A DNA stretch of 64,000 nucleotides, from NCBI RefSeq assembly GCF_020731285.1, contig NZ_JAJFOW010000009.1, positions 124,001-188,000 of the forward strand. The letters are read 5' to 3'. Shown here in pieces: positions 1 through 6,467 of this stretch. Both the position numbers and the translations under genes were made by a program. The DNA is from Cohnella baijiui. Lineage in GTDB: Bacteria > Bacillota > Bacilli > Paenibacillales > Paenibacillaceae. Every line of letters begins with the position of its first letter. Position 1 is the stretch's first letter. The notes beneath the pieces were generated by a model. That model was given only the letters and a program-made list of their open reading frames with translations. It searched no databases and was not told the DNA's origin.

Positions 1-404
1 AAAAACACCTCGACCCGGCTCATCGCCGTGTTAGCCCTCGGCCCCGCAGAGCTGATGATGAACGAGCCGACGGTCGGCTCCGTGATGCCAAATCCGAATC
101 CCGCGACCGGCGCGATCGCAAGCATGACGCCCCACGAGGGCAGCAGCGTATAGGAGAATTCGGCGACCAGCATGCAGGCGAGCGCGCCCAGCAGCAGCTT
201 GCGCTTGCCGAGCCGGTTCATCAGCCAGGGCGCGCAGAGCGTGCCGATCAGACCGCCGAGAAATTGATTCATGACAAGCTGACCGCCGTCGCCGTATTGG
301 ACGCCGTACGCGTGAACCATCGGCTCCATGACCGCGCCGACGACGAGCTGGCCGAGACCGATCGTCAAGTATGCCAGACAACCTAAGAAAACGAGTCTAA
401 CCAT
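1..404 (-). CDS. MFS transporter, N-terminal fragment (runs off window)
   Basis: The reading frame opens at ATG 404-402 and continues past base 1, so only about 134 N-terminal residues are visible. They form hydrophobic helices typical of the first four to five segments of a major facilitator protein. The basic loop between helices 2 and 3 carries NRLGKRK, a degenerate form of the family signature. A GGAAGGAG stretch lies upstream at a rather long spacing. The substrate cannot be told from this fragment. Confidence 0.75.
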   Translation of the reverse strand, partial: MVRLVFLGCLAYLTIGLGQLVVGAVMEPMVHAYGVQYGDGGQLVMNQFLGGLIGTLCAPWLMNRLGKRKLLLGALACMLVAEFSYTLLPSWGVMLAIAPVAGFGFGITEPTVGSFIISSAGPRANTAMSRVEVF

Positions 405-566
405 GTGCCGTATAAGTGCTCCTTCCCGCGATCCGTTATGGAACGCCGACTGTCCTATCATACCACGCGCCGCCCGCCGGCGGCACCGTGCGTCCGGGAA
501 AATCCCTACGGCCGACCCGTTCTATGGTATGCTTGAACGAACGAAGGGACGAGAGGGGTACGGGAA

Positions 567-1046
567 GTGAGCTTGCCTGAATTTCATTTTTGGCCGATGA
601 CGGAGCAAGACGCCGCTGCCGTCTGCGAGTGGCGCTACCCGCCGCCCTACGAGATGTTCCGTTGGCTGCCGTGGACCCTGATGGTGCGGCAGCGGCGGGA
701 ATTCGGCGATCCCGACATTCGCAGGCAGCAGTATGCGTCCGTCTGCGACGCGGACAGCCGATTGATCGGATATGCGCAATTTTTTCCGATGGAAGGTGTC
801 GTTCGATTGGGGATGGGCCTTCGCCCGGATTGCTGCGGAAAAGGGTGGGGCGCGGCGTTTGCGCGCGCGATCGCGATGGAGGCGTCGTCCCGGCAGCCCG
901 GCGCGCAGATCGACCTCGAGGTGGAGCAGTGGAACGCGAGGGCGATCCGCGCCTACGAACGGGCCGGGTTCAAGATCGAAGACCGGTACGATCGGCAGGC
1001 GTCGCACGGAACGATCTCGGTCTATTGCATGGTTTATTCGGGCTAA
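567..1046 (+). CDS. GNAT family N-acetyltransferase
   Basis: This 159-residue protein starts at GTG. It has the GNAT layout: an N-terminal alpha/beta part, then LRPDCCGKGWG at about residues 89-99, which corresponds to the acetyl-CoA pyrophosphate-binding R/Q-x-x-G-x-G/A motif. A late NARAIRAYERAGF segment is the usual C-terminal motif B. It would transfer an acetyl group from acetyl-CoA to an unknown amine in the cytoplasm. It stands alone between an MFS gene and a convergent zinc-ribbon gene, which gives no clue to the acceptor. Confidence 0.85.
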   Translation: MSLPEFHFWPMTEQDAAAVCEWRYPPPYEMFRWLPWTLMVRQRREFGDPDIRRQQYASVCDADSRLIGYAQFFPMEGVVRLGMGLRPDCCGKGWGAAFARAIAMEASSRQPGAQIDLEVEQWNARAIRAYERAGFKIEDRYDRQASHGTISVYCMVYSG

Positions 1047-1076
1047 GGGCAAGCCGAACCGGGTTTCCCGGTCTCC

Positions 1077-1445
1077 TTAGTCGAACAGGTCGCCGAACAC
1101 GTCGAGCACCGATTTCTTTTTCTTCTTGTAATGTCCCTGCTGGCTGCCGTACCGCGGATCGCGGCCGTGGTTCGGGTCGTGCCCCTGGTTGTAGCTGCCG
1201 GGCTGATTGTAGGTCTGCGGCTGCCCATAGCCCGCCCGACGGCGGCGGTCGTCGTCATCGTCGTCGTCGTCGCGGTAATGCCATTGGTTGTAATCGTCGC
1301 GGACTTCTCGGACGTCGGACATAAGCTTGTCCAGCTCGCCGCGATCCAGCCAGACGCCTTTGCACGCAGGACATACATCGATCAGAATGCCGTTTTTCTC
1401 CACTTCGCGCATGCGCGAATCTTCGCAAACCGGGCACTTCATCAA
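1077..1445 (-). CDS. TFIIB-type zinc-ribbon protein with acidic, Tyr/Gln-rich tail
   Basis: The N-terminal 45 residues are a zinc ribbon of the zf-TFIIB family: CPVC near the start, then CPACKGVWLDRGEL. A run of aspartates, an Arg cluster, a low-complexity Tyr/Gln/Asn/Gly section and a KKKKKSVLDVFGDLFD tail follow. Start is TTG 1445-1443, seven bases after GGAGG; ATG one codon downstream is the alternative. Proteins of this family are small cytosolic zinc-binding proteins of unknown role. The gene is convergent with the GNAT gene. Confidence 0.85.
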   Translation of the reverse strand: MMKCPVCEDSRMREVEKNGILIDVCPACKGVWLDRGELDKLMSDVREVRDDYNQWHYRDDDDDDDDRRRRAGYGQPQTYNQPGSYNQGHDPNHGRDPRYGSQQGHYKKKKKSVLDVFGDLFD

Positions 1446-1558
1446 AGATCAGCCTCCTTCTTCGTATTACGACTTAGTACGGCGCCGCCTCCGGTTGGTT
1501 CCGCCATTCCAGCCATTGTCATATCTCCCAAGCCTCTCTCATAGGGTGTTAACGAAGT

Positions 1559-1599
1559 AAAAACGGCTGCGGCGTCCTCTGACGAAAGCGGTCGTTTTT
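1559..1599. other. Imperfect hairpin with A/T tracts on both sides
   Basis: AAAAACG at 1559-1565 pairs with CGTTTTT at 1593-1599, and an inner GCGTC/GACGA helix closes the loop. It lies in the 246-base space between the divergent zinc-ribbon and DUF378 genes, where a terminator is not expected at a gene end. The flanking words resemble the hairpin at 9290-9334 upstream of the SLH gene. It could act as an attenuator for either gene. Confidence 0.35.
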
Positions 1600-1691
1600 C
1601 TCGGCGACGGCCGCGGCCAAAGAGAGGGGAGAACGCTCGCTGCCGGGTCGTCCACGGAAGGACATATCACGCGAAGGAGGCTCTCCATCCC

Positions 1692-1895
1692 TTGAAAGTA
1701 CTCAACGTGATCAGCTTGATCCTCATCATCCTGGGCGGCTTGAACTGGTTGTCGGTAGGCTTGTTCGAGTATGACGTCGTCAGCGAAATTTTCGGAGGCA
1801 GCACCGAAGTCGGATCCAAGATCGTATACATTGTCGTCGGCGTAGCCGCGCTGTATGCATTGTCGCTGTTCGGCAAGGTGGCCAGGGACGACTGA
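1692..1895 (+). CDS. DUF378 small membrane protein (YuzA-like)
   Basis: The 67-residue protein has two hydrophobic helices (about residues 4-25 and 42-62) separated by a short loop. The LGGLNWLSVGLF segment is characteristic of DUF378. It starts at TTG 1692, eleven bases after AAGGAGG. The function of the family is unknown; the protein should sit in the cytoplasmic membrane. It is monocistronic and followed by a strong terminator. Confidence 0.88.
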   Translation: MKVLNVISLILIILGGLNWLSVGLFEYDVVSEIFGGSTEVGSKIVYIVVGVAALYALSLFGKVARDD

Positions 1896-1912
1896 TCGTC
1901 TGCCGGTCAATC

Positions 1913-1964
1913 AAAAAGCCGTTCCCGCGGCGCTCTCTTCGGAGCGTGCGGGAACGGCTTTTTT
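1913..1964. terminator. Intrinsic terminator, bidirectional
   Basis: An 11-bp perfect stem (GCCGTTCCCGC 1918-1928 with GCGGGAACGGC 1948-1958) is followed by six T on the plus strand and preceded by five A. It ends DUF378 on the plus strand and can end the B12 operon on the minus strand. Confidence 0.85.
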
Positions 1965-2010
1965 CTGCGCAGGGATTTGCGTTCTTCGTTTACGGCCCAA
2001 GCGGCTCGCT

Positions 2011-2316
2011 TCAGGCAAGTCGCTGCTGCAGCAGCGCCTCGTAGGCCCTTGCCGAGGCGAGATCCAGCTCCGTCAGTCCCCCGGCGTGCCAGGTGGTCAG
2101 CTTGAGCGTCACTTTGCGGTAATCGATGGCGATGAACGGATGGTGATCGTCGGCCTCCGCGACGTCCGCGACCTGCCGCACGTATTCGATTGCCGTGGGA
2201 AAAGTCGGAAACATCGCCTTGCGGACAAGCCATTTGTCCTCCTCGACCGACCATTCCGGCAGTTCCGCGAGCGCCGCCTTCCATTCCGCTTCCGTCAGCC
2301 GCCGTGCTTTGCCCAT
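2011..2316 (-). CDS. Pterin-4a-carbinolamine dehydratase family protein
   Basis: The 101-residue protein carries the active-site signature of the family: EADDHHPFIAIDYRKV around residues 54-69 and a tryptophan in LTTWHAGGLT. Family enzymes dehydrate 4a-hydroxytetrahydrobiopterin and can bind DNA-binding partners. Start ATG 2316 follows GGAGGAAACG and overlaps the ECF S-component gene by 22 bases, so the two are translationally coupled. It is the last gene of the riboswitch-controlled operon. No aromatic amino acid hydroxylase is visible nearby, so its substrate in this context is unclear. Confidence 0.88.
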   Translation of the reverse strand: MGKARRLTEAEWKAALAELPEWSVEEDKWLVRKAMFPTFPTAIEYVRQVADVAEADDHHPFIAIDYRKVTLKLTTWHAGGLTELDLASARAYEALLQQRLA

Positions 2317-3044
2317 CGTTCGTTTCCTCCCTCTTCTTCCCACTGCACGCGCTGCAGCGCGCCGTATTTGCGCCGATAGCGCGCGAGCAGGGCGATCCAG
2401 GCCGGACCGAATACGCCTAGGAAAAACAGATTCGCCGCCGCATGCACGCCGTCGAACGGCAGACCGGCCGCATACAGCGCGGCGATCGCGGACCACGAAT
2501 GATCCCGGGTCCAGAAGTCCAGCACCAGCGTCAGATTCATGATCCATCCGTACAGGAATCCCCAGCAGACGCCGAAGGCCGCAAGCGGCAGGCGCCGCCG
2601 CCAGAACGGCCGCCGGTGCGCCAGCAGCCCGGCGGTGTAGCCGGCCAACCCCCAGGCAAACATCTGCCACGGCGTCCAAGGCCCCTGCCCGAGGAACAGA
2701 TTCGACACGAGCGCGCCGACGGCCCCGACCATCCACCCCGCCTCGGCCCCGAACGCGACGCCCGAGACAACGACCACGAAGGTGACGGGCGTGAAGCCGG
2801 GCAACAGCGCCGCGAACGGGAAGCGGCTCACCGCCGCGATGGCCGCCATCACGGCGAGCAGGACGAGCTCTCTGGCCTGGCGCTCCCGGCGTTCGAACCG
2901 CAGCAGGAACGGGATCATCGAGAGCAGCACGAGCACGATGCCGATCAGGAGCGCATTGCCGCGCTTCAAGGCGTAGACGGCCAGGAGCAGGTAAAGCGCC
3001 GCCAGAACGAACGTTGCCGGCCAGACGGGAAACTTCCGCTTCAT
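2295..3044 (-). CDS. ECF transporter S component, predicted cobalamin/corrinoid binding
   Basis: This 249-residue membrane protein has about eight hydrophobic segments. Two are an N-terminal extension; the remaining six, starting near ELVLLAVMAAIAAVSRF, look like the S-component core. In ECF importers the S component binds the vitamin and topples in the membrane to release it. The neighbours are an A1A2 ATPase and a T component, each overlapping by a few bases, so this is a dedicated group I-type system. Cobalamin specificity is inferred from the riboswitch and the transcobalamin-like partners, not from the S sequence. ATG 3044 overlaps the ATPase stop as ATGA. Confidence 0.85.
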   Translation of the reverse strand: MKRKFPVWPATFVLAALYLLLAVYALKRGNALLIGIVLVLLSMIPFLLRFERRERQARELVLLAVMAAIAAVSRFPFAALLPGFTPVTFVVVVSGVAFGAEAGWMVGAVGALVSNLFLGQGPWTPWQMFAWGLAGYTAGLLAHRRPFWRRRLPLAAFGVCWGFLYGWIMNLTLVLDFWTRDHSWSAIAALYAAGLPFDGVHAAANLFFLGVFGPAWIALLARYRRKYGALQRVQWEEEGGNERWAKHGG

Positions 3045-4708
3045 CGCGCGCCCGCCTCCTCGGCCGTTCGCCCGTGCGTTCGGAACAGCCGGTGCAGCGA
3101 GGTGGCGTAGAAGAGATTGTCGCGGAAAAAGTCGTCCGGCGCCCCGTCCGCCACGATGACACCGCCGAACAGCAGCGCGCAGCGCGTCGCGTAGGCCGCC
3201 GCGAACTCGACGTCATGCGTGGCGAGCAGCAGCGTCGTGCCGTCCCGGTGCAGTGCCGACAGATGCTCCGCCAGCCGAAGCTTGGCGAGCGGGTCGAGGC
3301 CTTTGGTCGGCTCGTCGAGCAGCAGCGCCCGCGGGCGGCTCATGAGCGTCATGGCGAGCGCGCCGAGCTGCTGCTCCCCGCCGCTCAGGTCGTGCGGGTG
3401 GCGGTCCAGCAGCGCCGCGAGCCCGAATTCGGCGGCAGCACGCTCGGCCGCCGCCGCGGGATCCGATAGGCCCGCCTGCCGGGCAGCCTGCCGGAGGTCT
3501 TCGCGCAGCGTGTCGTGCGCGTAGTGCAGCACGGGATTCTGCGCGAGGTAGCCGATGGCGGCGAAGCGCTCCGCGGGCGATATGCGCGAGAATTTCGCGC
3601 CCGCCAGGCGGACGTGGCCGCGCTGCGGCTGGCGGAGGCCAGCGAGCAGCTGAAGCAGCGTCGACTTGCCGCTGCCGTTGCCGCCGAACAGGACGACCCA
3701 GTCGCCGGCGCGCAGCTGCCATTCGAGCCCTTGCAGGACGGCCGGGGCGTGCTTCTCATAGGCGAAGAACACGCCGTCGGCCGAGAGCAGCGCGTCGGCC
3801 TCCCGCCGAGGCGCGGAGACGTCTGGTACGGCCACAGCCGACTCGAACGGCACGGACGAGATCTCGCCCGTCGCCGGCAGCCAACCGCGGGCTTCCTTCA
3901 CCGACAGCGGCGGCTCTCGATGCGGCGCGGCAGCCGGCTGCTCCCGCTCGAGCGCCCACCGGGTGACGCCGGGGAGCGACAGCCGCCAAGCCGGGTCGCC
4001 CCGGCGAACGGCTTCCCGCGCGTAATCGCGGGGCGAGCCGTCGAAGACGACCTCGCCCCCATCGAGACGCACTACCCGGTCCGCGATCGGCAGCAGGTCG
4101 TCGATCCGATGCTCGCTGAGGACGATCGTCATCGCCCACTCCTCGTTCAGCCGCTTGAGCATGCCGAGGAGCTCCCTGGCCGCCAGCGGATCGAGCTGGG
4201 CCGTCGGCTCGTCGAGCAGCAGCACGCGCGGCTGCAGCATGAGCACCGCGGCGAGATTGACGAGCTGCTTTTGTCCGCCGGAGAGCGTGTCAGTGCGCCG
4301 GTCCAGCAGCGGCTCCAGGCCGAAGAAGCCCGCCATCTCGGCCATCCGACGCCGCATCGCACCCGGCTCCAAGCCGAGGTTCTCCATGCCGAACGCCAGC
4401 TCGTGCTCGACGGTGTCGACGACCAATTGGTTGTCGGGATGCTGCATGACGAAGCCGATCGCGGCCGCGGCCTCCCTCGCCGGCCAACGCTCGATCGGCG
4501 TGCCGTCCAGACGGATGGCGCCGGATACGCGGCCGCCGGGAGACAACTCCCGCTTGATCAGCCGGAGCAGGGACGACTTGCCGCTGCCCGAAGCCCCGCA
4601 CAGCACGACGAATTCGCCGTGCGCCGCCTTCATCGAGACGCGGGAGAGCGCCGGCCGCTCCGCGTCCGGATAGGTGAACGTTACCCGTTCCAGTTCGATG
4701 CTCGCCAT
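3041..4708 (-). CDS. ECF transporter ATPase, two ABC domains fused (A1A2)
   Basis: The 555-residue protein carries two complete nucleotide-binding domains. Domain 1 has Walker A GASGSGKSS (38-46), Q-loop QHPDNQ, LSGGQ (about 143) and Walker B LLLDEP. Domain 2 has GGNGSGKST (342-350), LSGGEQQ (about 442) and LLLDEPTKGLDP. Both sites look catalytically intact. The linker (about 250-305) is Ala/Pro-rich. It would energise uptake with the T and S proteins. The start at ATG 4708 is chosen because upstream codons lie inside the T gene, which it overlaps by 28 bases. Confidence 0.92.
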   Translation of the reverse strand: MASIELERVTFTYPDAERPALSRVSMKAAHGEFVVLCGASGSGKSSLLRLIKRELSPGGRVSGAIRLDGTPIERWPAREAAAAIGFVMQHPDNQLVVDTVEHELAFGMENLGLEPGAMRRRMAEMAGFFGLEPLLDRRTDTLSGGQKQLVNLAAVLMLQPRVLLLDEPTAQLDPLAARELLGMLKRLNEEWAMTIVLSEHRIDDLLPIADRVVRLDGGEVVFDGSPRDYAREAVRRGDPAWRLSLPGVTRWALEREQPAAAPHREPPLSVKEARGWLPATGEISSVPFESAVAVPDVSAPRREADALLSADGVFFAYEKHAPAVLQGLEWQLRAGDWVVLFGGNGSGKSTLLQLLAGLRQPQRGHVRLAGAKFSRISPAERFAAIGYLAQNPVLHYAHDTLREDLRQAARQAGLSDPAAAAERAAAEFGLAALLDRHPHDLSGGEQQLGALAMTLMSRPRALLLDEPTKGLDPLAKLRLAEHLSALHRDGTTLLLATHDVEFAAAYATRCALLFGGVIVADGAPDDFFRDNLFYATSLHRLFRTHGRTAEEAGAR

Positions 4709-5574
4709 GCTCTTGCGTCCCTCCATTCCCAGCCCAGCGGCATTGCAATATAGATGAAGTAACCGAGCGCGACCCAACCGTCGCCGCCCGAGAGCGAGAC
4801 CGGCTCGAGCCGCGGGTAGACGGCGAGCAGCCCCCATCCGCCGGCCCAGCCCGCGAAGAGAGCCGCACCCGTTGCCGCCAGGACGCCGAGCGCGAGGCCG
4901 TCGCGCGCGCGGAACCGGTAGGACGAATAAGCGCTTCGCTCGCCCGTCCCGTACCCTCGCGCCTGCATCGAGTCGGCCGTCTGCAGCGCATCTTCCAGCG
5001 ACCAGGCGAGCAGCGTGTGCAGCAGGCGCGCCCCGCTGCGGACCCGGTGTCCGAGACCGCCCTCCGTCACCGAAATGCCTCGCGTGCGCTGGACTAGCGC
5101 AAGGTCGCCCAGCCGGCGGCGCAAGCGCGGGATGAGCCCGGTCGCCATCATGGCGACGAGCGCCGTCTTCGGCAGCAGGCGGGCGAATAGATAAAGGAAC
5201 TTTTGCTCCGTGAGCACGAGCCGGTAGGTGACGCACAGCGTCAGAACGTTTGCCAACATGATCGCCATCGTCGCCCCGTAGACGACGGACTCGAGCGTAA
5301 TCGGGATGTCTCCCCAATAGGCCAGAACCGTGCGTCCCCGATGGGAGAGGAGCGGATTGACGATCAGGACGAAAGCGGCGCCGACGAGCATCGGCAGCGC
5401 CCACCGGCGCAGCGAGGCGGCGCGGTCCAGCGCGACGTTGGCCAGGATCGCGCCGGCGAGGCCCGCCAGCAGCACGAGCGGGTGAAACAACAACATGCCG
5501 AAGGTCAGCCCTCCGGCATAGTAAACGAGCAGGACGACCGGATGCAGCGAGCGGAAGCCGAAGCCCTCTCTCAT
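4681..5574 (-). CDS. ECF transporter transmembrane (T) component
   Basis: This 297-residue protein begins with four to five hydrophobic helices. It ends with a cytoplasmic coupling region carrying VQRTRGIS and SMQARGYG, the two Arg-Gly coupling-helix motifs of EcfT proteins that dock on the ATPases. Start ATG 5574 overlaps the lipoprotein stop as ATGA, and its 3' end overlaps the ATPase gene. It is the scaffold joining the S component to the A1A2 ATPase in the membrane. Confidence 0.9.
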   Translation of the reverse strand: MREGFGFRSLHPVVLLVYYAGGLTFGMLLFHPLVLLAGLAGAILANVALDRAASLRRWALPMLVGAAFVLIVNPLLSHRGRTVLAYWGDIPITLESVVYGATMAIMLANVLTLCVTYRLVLTEQKFLYLFARLLPKTALVAMMATGLIPRLRRRLGDLALVQRTRGISVTEGGLGHRVRSGARLLHTLLAWSLEDALQTADSMQARGYGTGERSAYSSYRFRARDGLALGVLAATGAALFAGWAGGWGLLAVYPRLEPVSLSGGDGWVALGYFIYIAMPLGWEWRDARAWRASNWNG

Positions 5575-6383
5575 GGCTGCTTGCCCGAGCCGCCTGCGTC
5601 GGTCCCGGCGTTCTTCGCCGCCTCGTCCTCCTCCACATAGTACCAATCCACGCGATCTCCGGCTTCGAGCTTAAACGTACCTGCGCCGACGTCGGCCACC
5701 TTGCCGTTCACTTTGTACTTCCAGCCGCTCGTCGGCCCGTCGTCGAACTCGAACAAGCCGTCGATGCCGGCCACATAGGACATGGCGCCGCTGCCGCGAA
5801 TCTCGTAGGCGAGCTTTCGGGCCTTGGCGCCGCGCTTCAGCACGTCGACGACGGCGTCGCCCTTGCGGAGCTCGACGCTCGTCGCCTTCAGCACCTCGCC
5901 CCACTCGGCGTTGCCCGTGACCGACAAGGTGACGGCCTGCGCCTTCGGCTCCGGCGTCACCGACGCGCGCGGAGTGGGCGACGGCGATGCCTTGCCGCCG
6001 GACGCCTTGGGCGAGCCGGGCGCGGAGGACGCGCCAGGGGCGGCGCCCGGGTCGGCGGAGGCGGCAGGCGGCTTCGCGTCGCCGCGCTCCGACCGGGACG
6101 GCGGCGAGGCGCTCGCCGAAGCGGAGGGCGCGGGCGAGCCCCCGCCGCCGTTCGCGCCGGAGGCGGGGGCGGCAGGCGAGGCGGCCGGATCGGCCGGCGA
6201 CGCCGACGATAGAGACGCCGAGCCCGGCGCCGGACCGCCGGCCGAGGGCGCGGGCGAGAACGTCCCGGCAGCGTCGGGAGGCGGCGCGCCGTTCGTCGCA
6301 GCCGAGCCACAGCCGGCGAGCAGCGGGAGCGCAAGTGCCAGCAACAGGCTGAGCGACCGTCTCCCGATCTCGTTTCGCTTCAT
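5571..6383 (-). CDS. Lipoprotein with DUF4430 (transcobalamin-like beta) domain
   Basis: The 270-residue protein starts at ATG 6383 after GGAGGGGTGAGG. It has a lipoprotein signal (basic start, hydrophobic core, LLAGC lipobox near residue 24). A linker of more than 100 residues rich in Ala, Pro, Ser and Gly follows, long enough to span the cell wall. The C-terminal 100 residues form one DUF4430 domain: GDAVVDVLKRGAKA, then FDDGPTSGWKYKVNGK, then LEAGDRVDWYYVE. This domain resembles the beta domain of transcobalamin and intrinsic factor. Its place between the SLH protein and the ECF genes suggests it passes corrinoid from the surface to the transporter; that is inference. Confidence 0.85.
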   Translation of the reverse strand: MKRNEIGRRSLSLLLALALPLLAGCGSAATNGAPPPDAAGTFSPAPSAGGPAPGSASLSSASPADPAASPAAPASGANGGGGSPAPSASASASPPSRSERGDAKPPAASADPGAAPGASSAPGSPKASGGKASPSPTPRASVTPEPKAQAVTLSVTGNAEWGEVLKATSVELRKGDAVVDVLKRGAKARKLAYEIRGSGAMSYVAGIDGLFEFDDGPTSGWKYKVNGKVADVGAGTFKLEAGDRVDWYYVEEDEAAKNAGTDAGGSGKQP

Positions 6384-6467
6384 CCTCACCCCTCCTCTCC
6401 GGCTCCCGCCTTGCATTTCTCTTCTATAATTCTACCCGCATCTTGCGAGTCTGCAGATCCATCCCGA

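Noticed and set aside
2295..5574. ECF transporter for biotin, thiamin or metal
   Set aside because: No such biosynthetic genes or riboswitches are near; the operon is headed by a cobalamin riboswitch. A different vitamin is not strictly excluded.
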